Assembly (NCBI GenBank): GCA_050257855.1
Contig: JBLMXQ010000018.1
Location: 30,763-94,762 of the forward strand
Reading direction: 5' to 3'
Origin: JBLMXQ01 sp050257855
Lineage (GTDB): Bacteria; Acidobacteriota; Vicinamibacteria; Vicinamibacterales; CAVVIG01
DNA: 64,000 nucleotides
Positions within the stretch are counted from its first letter, which is position 1. Each line of letters begins with the position of its first letter. Below are positions 33,760-42,340 of the stretch, piece after piece. Under the pieces are notes generated by a model. That model did no database searches. It saw only the letters and a program-made list of their open reading frames with translations, and had not been told where the DNA came from. A program made the translations under genes and the position numbers.

Positions 33760-35136
33760 ATGTCGGTGACGGAACTCGTCGGGACCGCGATCGCGTGCAT
33801 GCTGGTGGCCCTGGGCCTCGCGTCGGTGGCGGCCTGGACCATCCGGCGCCGCGCGACCGAGCGGCTCCTGCTGCTCTTCGGGATCTGGTGCGTGCTGTAC
33901 GGCGTCCGGCTCGCCGCGCAGCAGCCGGCCGTCGACATGGCGATCGGCGGATCGAGCCGCGCCTGGGCCTACCTCGTTGCGTTCATCACTTACGTCATAA
34001 CCGTTCCGACCGGGCTGTTCTTCGAAGCGCTGGTCGGCGACGGCTGGAAGCAGTCGGTCCGCCGCATGTGGCAGCTGCAGGCGGTGTACGCCGTCCTCGC
34101 CATCGGCACGGACGCGGTCGTCGGGCGGCCGGAAGCGGCCATGGCGCCGAATCGACCGATCGTGCTGACAGGGCTCGTGATCGGGCTCGCGAACGTCTGG
34201 CTGTATCGCCGGCGGTTGAGCCGTCTGTTCACGACCTCCGTCATGGCCGTCGGCGCGGCCGCCCTGCTGCTGGCGGTCGTCAACGAGAACGTGGGCCGCC
34301 CGGTTGCGCCGTCGATCGACCTCGAACCGCTGGGCGTCCTCGTGTTCGTGATCGCGCTGGGATACGGCGTCGTCGGGAACACGTTCCGGAGCGAGGCGGA
34401 GCTGCTCGGCGTACAGCGCGAGCTCGAGACCGCGCGACAGATTCAGCGGTCGCTGCTGCCGCGCGCGCTGCCGAAGGTCCGCGGGCTCGACGTGGCGGTC
34501 CAGTATCTGCCGATGACGGCCGTCGCCGGGGACTTCTACGATTTCGTGGAGCTCGGGCCGACCAGGACCGGCATCCTGGTCGCGGACGTGTCGGGGCACG
34601 GCGTGCCGGCCGCGCTCGTCGCGTCGATGGTCAAGCTGGCGTTTTCCATCGAGGCCGAGCGAGCGGGCGATCCGGCCCACGTGCTGACGGCGATGAACCG
34701 CGTGCTGTCCCGCCAGCTCGATCGGACGTTCGTGACGGCCATCTACGCCGTCATCGACACGGAGCGCTCCACCGTCACCTTCGCCAACGCGGGCCATCCG
34801 CCGCCGCTGATCGGCCGCGCGAACCGCAGCGTCGAGGAAGTGCCCGAGCACGGGCTGATGATGGGATTCGTGCCGGACGCGGCCTACACGAACATCGAGG
34901 TCGGCCTCCGGCACGGAGATCGCATTCTCTTCTACACGGACGGCGTGATAGAGGCGCGAAACCAGGCGGGCGACTTCTTCGACGCCGACCGCGTGAAGGG
35001 CTGGCTCGTGTCAGCCGGCGGTCGCGACGCCGCCGGATTGAGCGCTGCGGCGCTCCGGGAACTGACCGCATGGTGCGGCCGCGCCGGCTTCGAGGACGAC
35101 GTCACCTTCGTCGTCGCAGGAATCGGCGCGGCCTGA
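33760..35136 (+). CDS. Membrane PP2C-type (SpoIIE) protein phosphatase
   Basis: 458-residue membrane-bound serine/threonine phosphatase. Seen: seven or so hydrophobic segments between residues 4 and 208, a linker ELETARQIQRSLLPRALPKV (213-240, the usual entry to Rsbu/SpoIIE domains), and the phosphatase core with metal ligands in GDFYDF (257-262), ADVSGHG (275-281), NAGHPPPLIG and the late YTDGVIEARN and FEDDVTFVVA. Such proteins switch partner-switching anti-sigma modules; none is seen in the window. ATG at 33760 is preceded by CATACT six bases upstream, fitting a leaderless start; an ATG at 33583 would add an implausible N-terminus. Confidence 0.9.
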   Translation: MSVTELVGTAIACMLVALGLASVAAWTIRRRATERLLLLFGIWCVLYGVRLAAQQPAVDMAIGGSSRAWAYLVAFITYVITVPTGLFFEALVGDGWKQSVRRMWQLQAVYAVLAIGTDAVVGRPEAAMAPNRPIVLTGLVIGLANVWLYRRRLSRLFTTSVMAVGAAALLLAVVNENVGRPVAPSIDLEPLGVLVFVIALGYGVVGNTFRSEAELLGVQRELETARQIQRSLLPRALPKVRGLDVAVQYLPMTAVAGDFYDFVELGPTRTGILVADVSGHGVPAALVASMVKLAFSIEAERAGDPAHVLTAMNRVLSRQLDRTFVTAIYAVIDTERSTVTFANAGHPPPLIGRANRSVEEVPEHGLMMGFVPDAAYTNIEVGLRHGDRILFYTDGVIEARNQAGDFFDADRVKGWLVSAGGRDAAGLSAAALRELTAWCGRAGFEDDVTFVVAGIGAA

Positions 35137-35176
35137 GTCGGCCCAGCGGCCCCGGGCGGTCACGGGAGGTGACGCG

Positions 35177-35695
35177 TCACTTCACGTTGCCGCAGTCGGC
35201 GGCGAGCCACTTCCCGGTCATGTTCGAGGTTACGGTCGTCCCGTTTTCCATCGTCATGTGGCCGGTGCCCTTGACGCTCTCCGGCGTCAGCGCCACGAAC
35301 TGCCACTCGCCGGTCGACGGGTGCTTGCCGGTGCAGACGACCTTGAACGAGTACGCGGTGGCCGTGTTCGTGACCATCGTGGGAGTGCACTCCTTGTTGT
35401 CTTCGAACAGCGTCTTGTCCAGCTTCTCCTGGGTGAGGCACGACTTGATGGTATGCGGCGCCATCGCGTTCTGCATCATGCCCTTCATCGCGGCTTCGAC
35501 CTTCGCCCGCTGCTCGGGTGTCATCTTGCTCGTGTCGAACGGAAGCGCGCCGGACATCTGCGCGGTCGTCGTCATTTCCCATAGACCGAGCTTCACTCTC
35601 AGCGCGGTCGGCGCCTGCGCGGATGCCACTGCGGCCGCGACGAACAGTCCGACTACGGTGCACGAAATCAGGCGACGGCTGGAACCTGCGTTCAT
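35177..35695 (-). CDS. Secreted DUF3617 protein
   Basis: 172-residue exported protein. Seen: signal peptide (RRLISCTVVGLFVAAAVASAQ), then the DUF3617 pattern: KLGLWEMTTTAQMSG, a helical middle with AMKGMMQNAMAPHTIKSCLTQEKL, and paired Cys strands (FKVVCTGKHPSTGEW and ENGTTVTSNMTGKWLAADC). The family is widespread in Proteobacteria and Acidobacteria; its role in the periplasm is unknown. AAGGAG upstream of ATG 35695. It is convergent with the phosphatase gene; only 40 bases separate the two stops, with a 12-base palindrome GTGACGCGTCAC (35169-35180) at the boundary. Confidence 0.85.
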   Translation of the reverse strand: MNAGSSRRLISCTVVGLFVAAAVASAQAPTALRVKLGLWEMTTTAQMSGALPFDTSKMTPEQRAKVEAAMKGMMQNAMAPHTIKSCLTQEKLDKTLFEDNKECTPTMVTNTATAYSFKVVCTGKHPSTGEWQFVALTPESVKGTGHMTMENGTTVTSNMTGKWLAADCGNVK

Positions 35696-35788
35696 GAATC
35701 GGGTCTCCTTCCTGGCTGGGGTCTCGGACGCGCGAGTATAACGCAAACGCAGAGCCGGCGCCCCTCTCCCGACACGCCCCGGAGGGCG

Positions 35789-38700
35789 CTACTTGAATCG
35801 AACGCGGAACCGCAGCATGTGGCTCCGCTGGCCGGTTGCGCGCCGGAACTGGTAATCGAAGTTCCACTCGAGGCCGGCCATCGTCATGGTGACGCCGCCA
35901 CGGCCCATCAGCGTGTCCTGCGGCAGCGGAATGCCCTGGGCCGAGAACGCCGTGTCCGGCCGGTCGACGAACTGCTGCACCGTTTCGATCGCGCCGCCGG
36001 TCAGGTCGCGGCGGTAGTTGACGTGGAAGTACGGGCGGATGTTGCCGTCGTGGCGGAACGCGTTGATGTTGACGTTGGCTTCGCTCTCGCTCACGAACTG
36101 CGCGAACGCGGCCAGCGACAGCGCGCCGGCGCCGGACTCGGTGAACGCATCGCGGCTGAACCGGACGTGCCGCAGACCGATATGGTAGTTGTACGTCCAG
36201 GTGTCGATCTGCACGCTCGCCTTCGCTTCGCTCCAGGCGTCGGCCGTCACGCCGACGTCGTTGCTCCGCGCCAGACGGTTGATGCCGCCGGGCGGCGGCT
36301 GTCCGCCGGGCACGATCGGCAGGGTTGCGACGAACGCGATCTGCCGGTCCGTGCCGAACGAGGCTCGGGCGCCGCTGCCGCCGAACCGCAGCCCCCATCT
36401 GCCCATGTCGAAGCCGGCGTAGCCGAACGCGCGCGGCGTGTTCAGCGTGCTCGAGCCGTTGACGCCGCGCAGGTCGATGCTGCCGTTCGTGTATCCGCCT
36501 CCGCCGCCGGCGAAGAACCGCTCGCCCAGCTTCCAGTGATGAGCGGTCGCGAATCCGCCGGTGTTCGCGACGGCGCCGTGCAGCGTATCGGTCGCGTCGA
36601 AGGTCGTATGCTGGCCCGCCACGACCGACCACCACGCCGAGCGGTCGAGCAGATCGATCTCGTCGCGAATCGAGTCGGTCATCGACTCGCTGTCGAGCGC
36701 CGCGAGCTGCAGTTCGGAGCCGTGGATCTCGCCCGCGATGGACTGCAGCGCATCGTTCAGCGCGCCGTCGCCGAGGCCGGTGAGCTGGCGCACGATCACT
36801 CCGAGATCCCCGGTCGCGCCGGTCTTGATCCGATCGATCACCTGGCCCACGGCCTGCGCGTTCGGCGTCGTCGCGACGGTGGCCAGGGGAATCTTCAGAT
36901 TCAGGACCGATACCAGGAGCATGGTTTCGTTCGAACTGAGCACGGGCACGAGCGTGGGATCCAGCGTCGCCAGGACGTCCGTGTTGTTCACCGTCACGCC
37001 ACCCTGCGCGATCGCGGCGGTGAACGTGGTGACGCGCTGCGTCGAGGGGAGGTCGTTCACCTGAACGGCCACGTGAGCGCCGTCGAGGAGGACTTTGCCG
37101 CCGACCTGGATCGGCGGCGGCGCATCCTGTCCGAACTGGAACCCGAGCGTCGATCCGTTGGTCGCGACCAGGTCGCCGCCGATCGAGAGCGGGCCCGAGG
37201 CCAGGACGGTCGGCGTCGTCTGCCTGGCGCCGACGCCCGCCGTGCCCGCCCTCGACGCCAGCGATGCGACGTCGAAGCCGCCGCCGTTCAGGGTCAGCGA
37301 ACCGCCTATCGAACCTGTTGCCCGGATGGTGGCGCCCGGGCCGACTCCGATCGATCCGCCGAACGCTCCATTCAGGGCAAGCCCGCCTTCCGACACGTTC
37401 ATCGGGCCGCCGACCGGGTGCGCGCCGTTGAGCGTCAGCGTGCCGGCGCCGGATTTCGTGACGCTGCCGGAGCCGCTGATAGTGCCGTTGAAGACGCCGT
37501 CGGCCGTCTGGTCCAGCACGAGCGCTGCGTTGTTGGTGATGGCGCCCTGCAGGCTGGCGCTGGTGCCCACCAGCGTCCCCTGGGCGATGGTGGTGCCGCC
37601 CGTGTAGGAGTTGGACCCGAGCAGGGTCAGCGTGCCGCCGCCGGTCTTCGTCAGCGAGCCCGTGCCGCTGATCCCATCCGACACCGTTCCGTCGGCCGTC
37701 TGGTCGAACGTCACCGCCGCGTTGTCGACGATCGCGCCGTGCACGGTTGCCGCGGACAGCGCGAGCGTGCCGCCGGAGACGACGGTCTGGCCGGTATACG
37801 TGTTGGCGCCGGTGAGCGTCAGCGTTCCGCCGCCGGTCTTGACGAGGCCCCCGCTTCCGGCAATCGGGCCGCTGAACAGGGTGCTGCTGTTGTCCGCGCC
37901 CGTCGTCAACGTCCCGGAACCGAGCGCGATGCCGCCGCCGCCGGCGATGGACCCGACGGCCTGATTGAAGCCGTTGAGGTCGAGTGTGGCGCCCGCGCCG
38001 ACTGTCATGCGACCCCCGACGCCGAACACGTTCGTCGCGCCGGCCTGCAGCACGCCCGCGTTCACCGTCGTCGGCCCCGTGTAGGTGTTGGCGCCTGCAA
38101 GCGTGAGCCGTCCCGTTCCGGTCTTCGTCAGGGCGCCGGAGCCGGAGATCACCCCGGTCAGCGTCGCGCTGGTCGACCCGACCGTATCGATCGTGCCGCC
38201 GCCCGGATCGAGCACGATCGGGCGGGCCGAGGCGAACGCCGGCGCATTGAGGCTGAGCGTGCCCCTCGAGCTGGCGTCACCCAGGGTGACGCCCGAGCCG
38301 GCCGCGCCCAGCGCCTGGTCCGCGCTCACGCGCACAGTGCTTCCGCCATGGACGAACGTTCCGAGCGAGTAGTTGTTGCCCGTGTTGGCGAGCTGAAGCG
38401 TCCCCCCTCCAGTCACGTCGAGCATCGAAGGGACGTCGTTGTCCAGGACGGCGCCGGCCCAGGTGACGGTCTGACCGGGCGCCACGCTGAAAATCGAGTC
38501 GTTCGTCAGGAATGCCTGATGCGTGTAGGTGCCGCTGTTCGTGAAGGCCAGCGTCGCCCCGTTGGCGATCGAGACGTCGCCGGTGCCGAGGCCGGCGTTG
38601 GAGGAGACGCGGAGCGTGCCTGCTTCGATGAGCGTTCCGCCTGAATACGAGTTGGTGCCGGCGAGCACCAGCGTTCCCGCACCCTGCTTATCGAGCTGCC

Positions 38701-39964
38701 AGCTGCCGACGTTCTTCCCCGTGCCGCCCGAGCCGGTCTGATCGGCGATCGCATCGCTGACCGTGGCGGTGGTCGCCGCCGGCGGGGCGAACGTGATCGT
38801 CCCGAAGCCCTGAAGGAACATACCGCTGCCGAACGCCGACCCCGATCCGGCGCCAGCCGCGCCGGCGCCGCCCGAGACGGCGTTCCCGTTGACACTCAGC
38901 GAACCGGCGACGGTCAGGCTGCCGCCTTGCGCCACGAAGATCGCGCCGCCGAGTCCCGCGCCGCCGCCGCCTCCACTTGCCCCGGCGCCTGCGCCGGCGC
39001 CCGCGCCGAACCCGCCGGCGTTGCCGGCCGCAGTCGTCGATCCGCCGCCGCCGCCGCCGAATCCGCCGGCCCCGCCGGTTCCGCCGCCGCCGCCACCGCC
39101 GCCGAATCCGCCCGTCGCCCCGACGCCGGTGGAGGCGCCGCCGCCGCCGCCGCCGAAGCCGCCCGCGGCTCCATTGACGGCCGTGGCCGGGCTGCTGCCG
39201 CCGATGCCGCCGCCTGCGCCTCCCTCGTTGAACGTTATCGTCGTGCCGCCTGCGCCGCCGCCGCCGTTCGCGCCGCCGGTGAAGCTGAAAGACGACCCGC
39301 CCGGAGCGCCGCCCGTGAAGATGCCGGGGCCGCCGTTCGCGTTGTCGCCGCCGCCATTGCTGCCGGAGCCGATGCCGCCGCCGCCGCCACCGTTGTTCGT
39401 CGGCGAGCCGCCGTTGCCGCCGAGGCCGCCGCCGCCGCCGCTGCCGGCCGCGGCGCCGCCCGTGCCGCCGACTCCGCCGGCCGCCGCGCTCGAAACGAAA
39501 TTGACGTTGGAGACGGTCACTGCGGCCTGATCCGCGACGAACAGTGCGCCGCCCGCACCCGCGCCGCCGCCGCCGCCCGCGTTGCCGTTGCCGCCCGCGC
39601 CGCCCGTTGCCCTGGCATTGGCGATTGTCAGGTTCGCGATCGTCACGTTCACCGGCGCGAAGGTGCCGGCGGCGGCGGAGAACGCTCCGACGAACAGGCC
39701 GCGGAACTGGTTGTTGCCCGACAGGGTATGGCCGTTGCCGTTGATCGTAATGTTGTGCTGAACCGTCGGCAGGTCGCCGGCCGTCAGGGTGATGTTCGCG
39801 TCGAAGACTATCGAGTCCCCGTTACTCGCCCTGAGGATGGCGCTCTGGAGCGCCGCTTCGGTCGAGACGTGAAAGGTCGTCTGTGCGGCAGCGACGGCGG
39901 GCAGCACGAGCAGCGCGGCAGACGCCGCGGCGCAGATCCGGCGGATTCGACAGAAAACACCCAT
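35789..39964 (-). CDS. Glycine-rich autotransporter (type V secretion)
   Basis: 1391-residue outer-membrane protein. Seen: signal peptide (residues 1-27, ending AVAAAQ); a beta-helix start (ITINGNGHTLSG); a very Gly-rich block about 118-345; many autotransporter-associated beta-strand repeats about 400-930 of the form GTGSLTKTGGGTLTLTG and ANTYTGGTT; a linker helix region near 1070-1110; and a C-terminal beta-barrel about 1115-1391, ending in MLRFRVRFK. Family knowledge: the barrel inserts in the outer membrane and carries the passenger to the surface, often for adhesion. No protease or toxin motif was seen. It is the largest surface protein in the window. Confidence 0.88.
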   Translation of the reverse strand: MGVFCRIRRICAAASAALLVLPAVAAAQTTFHVSTEAALQSAILRASNGDSIVFDANITLTAGDLPTVQHNITINGNGHTLSGNNQFRGLFVGAFSAAAGTFAPVNVTIANLTIANARATGGAGGNGNAGGGGGAGAGGALFVADQAAVTVSNVNFVSSAAAGGVGGTGGAAAGSGGGGGLGGNGGSPTNNGGGGGGIGSGSNGGGDNANGGPGIFTGGAPGGSSFSFTGGANGGGGAGGTTITFNEGGAGGGIGGSSPATAVNGAAGGFGGGGGGASTGVGATGGFGGGGGGGGTGGAGGFGGGGGGSTTAAGNAGGFGAGAGAGAGASGGGGGAGLGGAIFVAQGGSLTVAGSLSVNGNAVSGGAGAAGAGSGSAFGSGMFLQGFGTITFAPPAATTATVSDAIADQTGSGGTGKNVGSWQLDKQGAGTLVLAGTNSYSGGTLIEAGTLRVSSNAGLGTGDVSIANGATLAFTNSGTYTHQAFLTNDSIFSVAPGQTVTWAGAVLDNDVPSMLDVTGGGTLQLANTGNNYSLGTFVHGGSTVRVSADQALGAAGSGVTLGDASSRGTLSLNAPAFASARPIVLDPGGGTIDTVGSTSATLTGVISGSGALTKTGTGRLTLAGANTYTGPTTVNAGVLQAGATNVFGVGGRMTVGAGATLDLNGFNQAVGSIAGGGGIALGSGTLTTGADNSSTLFSGPIAGSGGLVKTGGGTLTLTGANTYTGQTVVSGGTLALSAATVHGAIVDNAAVTFDQTADGTVSDGISGTGSLTKTGGGTLTLLGSNSYTGGTTIAQGTLVGTSASLQGAITNNAALVLDQTADGVFNGTISGSGSVTKSGAGTLTLNGAHPVGGPMNVSEGGLALNGAFGGSIGVGPGATIRATGSIGGSLTLNGGGFDVASLASRAGTAGVGARQTTPTVLASGPLSIGGDLVATNGSTLGFQFGQDAPPPIQVGGKVLLDGAHVAVQVNDLPSTQRVTTFTAAIAQGGVTVNNTDVLATLDPTLVPVLSSNETMLLVSVLNLKIPLATVATTPNAQAVGQVIDRIKTGATGDLGVIVRQLTGLGDGALNDALQSIAGEIHGSELQLAALDSESMTDSIRDEIDLLDRSAWWSVVAGQHTTFDATDTLHGAVANTGGFATAHHWKLGERFFAGGGGGYTNGSIDLRGVNGSSTLNTPRAFGYAGFDMGRWGLRFGGSGARASFGTDRQIAFVATLPIVPGGQPPPGGINRLARSNDVGVTADAWSEAKASVQIDTWTYNYHIGLRHVRFSRDAFTESGAGALSLAAFAQFVSESEANVNINAFRHDGNIRPYFHVNYRRDLTGGAIETVQQFVDRPDTAFSAQGIPLPQDTLMGRGGVTMTMAGLEWNFDYQFRRATGQRSHMLRFRVRFK
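38930..39615 (-). repeat. Glycine-rich low-complexity block in the autotransporter
   Basis: Minus-strand codons of residues about 118-345 are dominated by GGC/GGA-type glycine codons, in short tracts such as GGFGGGGGGAS and GGAGGIGG. The plus strand reads as a run of CCG-rich triplets and has long open frames that are only shadows. Such tracts can slip during replication and may vary in length between strains. Confidence 0.8.
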
Positions 39965-39988
39965 GATGGCGCGCGAGTATATCGCACG

Positions 39989-40621
39989 TCACGTTCCCCG
40001 GGTCGATTGCGACCGATCCAGCAGCAACGAACCGAACGCCGAATCGGCCTGCATCTCTGCGATCGTCCGAGGCGCCGGCGGCGGCGACGGGAGCGGTTGG
40101 AGCTGCAGGTGCCACCAGCCGACATCGTGCCATTCTCCCAGCTTGAAGCCGATGCGGCGATACGTCCCGACGTGCCGGAAGCCGACGGCTTCATGCGACG
40201 CCACGCTCGCGGGATTGGGCAGCGCGATGCCCGCGTACGCGTTGACATAACCCTGCGCCACGAGGATGCGGAACAGCGCGCGGTAGAGCGCAGACGCGAT
40301 GCCGCGCCGACGGAAGGCTTCGTGAACGTAGACGGACGTCTCGACCGACCAGCGGTACGAAGCGCGGGTGCGATGCTTCGTCGCATACGCATAGCCGGCC
40401 ACTACGTCCTTCGCAGTGGCCACGAGCCAGGGGAGCGTCTGCAGCGTCTCGTGAACCCGACGCCGCATCTCGTCCTCGTCTGGCGGATCGGTCTCGAACG
40501 AGATCGCCGTGCCGACCACCAGCGGACGATAGATCGCCGCCAGCTGGCCGGCGTCGGCGCCTGTCGCGAGGCGGAGGGACAGGGCTGGATGCGCGGCACG
40601 CCCGGAGCTCGTCGAACCCAT
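39989..40621 (-). CDS. GNAT acetyltransferase of the phosphinothricin type
   Basis: 210-residue acetyl-CoA-dependent N-acetyltransferase. Seen: AIYRPLVVGTAISFETDPP, AYRWSVETSVYVHEAFRRRGIASALY (the acetyl-CoA loop is RRRGIA), YVNAYAGIALPNPASVASHEAVGF and YRRIGFKLGEWHDVGWW. These are the hallmarks of Pat/Bar-like enzymes, but chromosomal homologues act mainly on methionine derivatives or other amines. The C-terminal 35 residues are a Pro-rich extension. Its ATG (40621) overlaps the neighbouring amylase gene region head to head, so regulation must be in very short shared sequence. Confidence 0.88.
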   Translation of the reverse strand: MGSTSSGRAAHPALSLRLATGADAGQLAAIYRPLVVGTAISFETDPPDEDEMRRRVHETLQTLPWLVATAKDVVAGYAYATKHRTRASYRWSVETSVYVHEAFRRRGIASALYRALFRILVAQGYVNAYAGIALPNPASVASHEAVGFRHVGTYRRIGFKLGEWHDVGWWHLQLQPLPSPPPAPRTIAEMQADSAFGSLLLDRSQSTRGT

Positions 40622-40640
40622 GTCAGAATCCTATCGCACG

Positions 40641-42107
40641 ATGCGCACGAACCCGGTGCTGTACGAAATCAACACGTGGCCCTGGCTGGAACGGCTGTCG
40701 CGCCGCGCGGGTCGCCGTCTGACGCTCGGCTCCGTGCCGGACGCCGAATGGGATCGGCTGGGCGCGATAGGTGTGGACTGCGTGTACCTGATGGGCATCT
40801 GGCGGCGCAGTGCGATCAGCCGCCGGATTGCGCGCAGCGACGCGCAGCTGTTCGCACGGTTCGACCGCGCACTGCCGGACTGGCGGGCCGCCGACGTGGT
40901 CGGCTCCGCCTATTCCGTCGCCGGCTACGACGTCGACCCGATTCTCGGCACGAACGAGGACCTCGCGCAGGTGCGCGGCCGGCTGCACGCGCGCGGAATG
41001 CGCCTGATCGTGGATTTCGTCTGCAACCACACCGCTTTCGATCATCCCTGGGTCGTCGCGCATCCTGAGCGATACGTGTGCGCGCCGGAAGCGCTGTTCC
41101 GCGGCAACCCCCGGGCGTTCCAGCCGATCGAGGTCGCCGGCGGCGACGTGCGGTTCGTCGCGTGCGGCCGCGATCCGTTCTTTCCGCCCTGGACCGACGT
41201 CGCGCAGCTGAACTACTTCCGGCCGGAGACGCGGCACGCGATGATCGACGAGCTCCGGCGCCTGGCCGCCCGCGCCGACGGCGCGCGGTGCGACATGGCC
41301 ATGCTGGTGCTCTCCGACGTCTTCGCCCGCACCTGGGGACACATCGTGGGCGCGGCGCCCGATGTTCTCGACTTCTGGGCCGACGCGGCTGCCGCCGTGC
41401 CGGATTTCTATCTCATCGCCGAGGTCTACTGGGACCTCGAACGGCGGCTGCAGCAGCTCGGGTTCGGGTTCACCTACGACAAGTCGCTCTACGATCGCCT
41501 GCTGCACGGGACCGGCGCGTCCGTTCGCGACCACCTCCGCGCTGACGTCGAGTACCAGCGAAAGTCCGCAAGGTTCGTCGAGAACCACGACGAGCCGCGG
41601 AGCGCGGCGGTCTTCGGCGATCGCGTGCGCGCCGCCGCCGTCGCTGCGCTGACCGTGCCCGGCATGCGGTTTCTCCACGACGGTCAGATCGAAGGCCGGC
41701 GCCTGCAGACGCCGGTCCAGCTGTCCCGGTTCGCGGACGAACCCGTCGACGAACCGCTGCGAACCTTCTATGAGCGCCTGCTCGCGGCGATCGCCTCGCC
41801 CGCCTTTCACGAGGGCGACTGGCGCCTGCTCGACGTCGGGCCGGGCGGCGGCGAGTCGTACCGGGACCTCGCGGCGTGGAGATGGCAGCACCGCGACCGG
41901 TCATGGCTCGTCGTGGTGAACCTCGGGCACGCCGTGGCTCAGGGGTACGTCCGCGTGAACGCCGATCTGCCGTCCCGCGACCGGTATGTCTTCGAGGACG
42001 CTCTCGACGGCCGCCGGTATCCGTGGGAACGTGGCGCACTCGAGGCCGGTGGCGGTCTCTACGTGCGGCTCGACGTCGGCGGAGCACACGTCTTTCGCAT
42101 CCTGTAG
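40641..42107 (+). CDS. GH13 family glycosidase (alpha-amylase type)
   Basis: 488-residue cytosolic glycoside hydrolase with a TIM barrel. Seen: YDVDPILGTNEDLAQ, then VDFVCNH (region I), nucleophile Asp218 in ADGARCDMA (region II), acid/base Glu261 in LIAEVYWD (region III) and the transition-state Asp317 in FVENHDEPR (region IV), followed by a C-terminal beta domain. No signal peptide is seen. Relatives in acidobacterial genomes are predicted to act on small alpha-glucans or trehalose-type sugars. The ATG at 41641 in frame was rejected in favour of 40641, which begins the barrel (VLYEINTWPW); an upstream ATG at 40620 collides with the divergent GNAT start. Confidence 0.88.
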   Translation: MRTNPVLYEINTWPWLERLSRRAGRRLTLGSVPDAEWDRLGAIGVDCVYLMGIWRRSAISRRIARSDAQLFARFDRALPDWRAADVVGSAYSVAGYDVDPILGTNEDLAQVRGRLHARGMRLIVDFVCNHTAFDHPWVVAHPERYVCAPEALFRGNPRAFQPIEVAGGDVRFVACGRDPFFPPWTDVAQLNYFRPETRHAMIDELRRLAARADGARCDMAMLVLSDVFARTWGHIVGAAPDVLDFWADAAAAVPDFYLIAEVYWDLERRLQQLGFGFTYDKSLYDRLLHGTGASVRDHLRADVEYQRKSARFVENHDEPRSAAVFGDRVRAAAVAALTVPGMRFLHDGQIEGRRLQTPVQLSRFADEPVDEPLRTFYERLLAAIASPAFHEGDWRLLDVGPGGGESYRDLAAWRWQHRDRSWLVVVNLGHAVAQGYVRVNADLPSRDRYVFEDALDGRRYPWERGALEAGGGLYVRLDVGGAHVFRIL

Positions 42108-42173
42108 CACCGCCGATTCTCCGACCTGCCGCTTTCCTTTCCGTTCGCCGCGCCGAACAACCGCGGCGATTCC

Positions 42174-42192
42174 TTTCCGGTCATGCCGGAAA
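42174..42192. promoter_or_regulatory. Palindrome, possible activator site upstream of the radical SAM operon
   Basis: Perfect inverted repeat TTTCCGG-TCATG-CCGGAAA, 112 bases before the candidate sigma-54 -24 element. Such a palindrome at this distance is where enhancer-binding proteins usually sit; it could also be a weak terminator of the amylase gene, but no T-run follows. Confidence 0.45.
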
Positions 42193-42304
42193 TCCGGCGC
42201 ATCGGGCCCTTGAGAGGCATGCTGGACGCCATGGGTCATGCGACAGGCCGGATGAACGCTGGACCTTTGTGGCCGACGATCGAGCAGGGCGTCGGGCGTT
42301 CCGC

Positions 42305-42320
42305 TGGCCTGGGACTTGCT
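42305..42320 (+). promoter_or_regulatory. Candidate sigma-54 promoter
   Basis: TGGCCTGGGACTTGCT fits the -24/-12 consensus TGGCACGrNNNTTGCw at 11 of 13 defined bases, with the invariant GG and GC at the required spacing. Transcription would begin about 10-12 bases before the radical SAM start (42341). A short direct repeat TTGCTCAA follows (42316-42323 and 42326-42333). No Shine-Dalgarno precedes the ATG. No complete sigma-54 activator gene is in this window. Confidence 0.5.
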
Positions 42321-42340
42321 CAAGGTTGCTCAATACCGAC

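Noticed and set aside
35169..35180. Palindrome GTGACGCGTCAC between convergent genes as a terminator
   Set aside because: Short stem with no loop and no T-run; it overlaps the DUF3617 stop codon. Left as a note only.
35819..38644. Plus-strand frame of 941 codons
   Set aside because: Antisense to the autotransporter; GC-rich repeats keep the opposite strand open. Composition is Arg/Ala-heavy and no motif is seen.
38889..39530. Proline-rich plus-strand frame
   Set aside because: Mirror of the glycine codons on the minus strand (GGC read as GCC/CCG), not a real proline-rich protein.
38930..39615. Short repeated blocks that might look like a CRISPR array
   Set aside because: Repeats are irregular, in frame, and encode glycine tracts; there are no spacers of even length.
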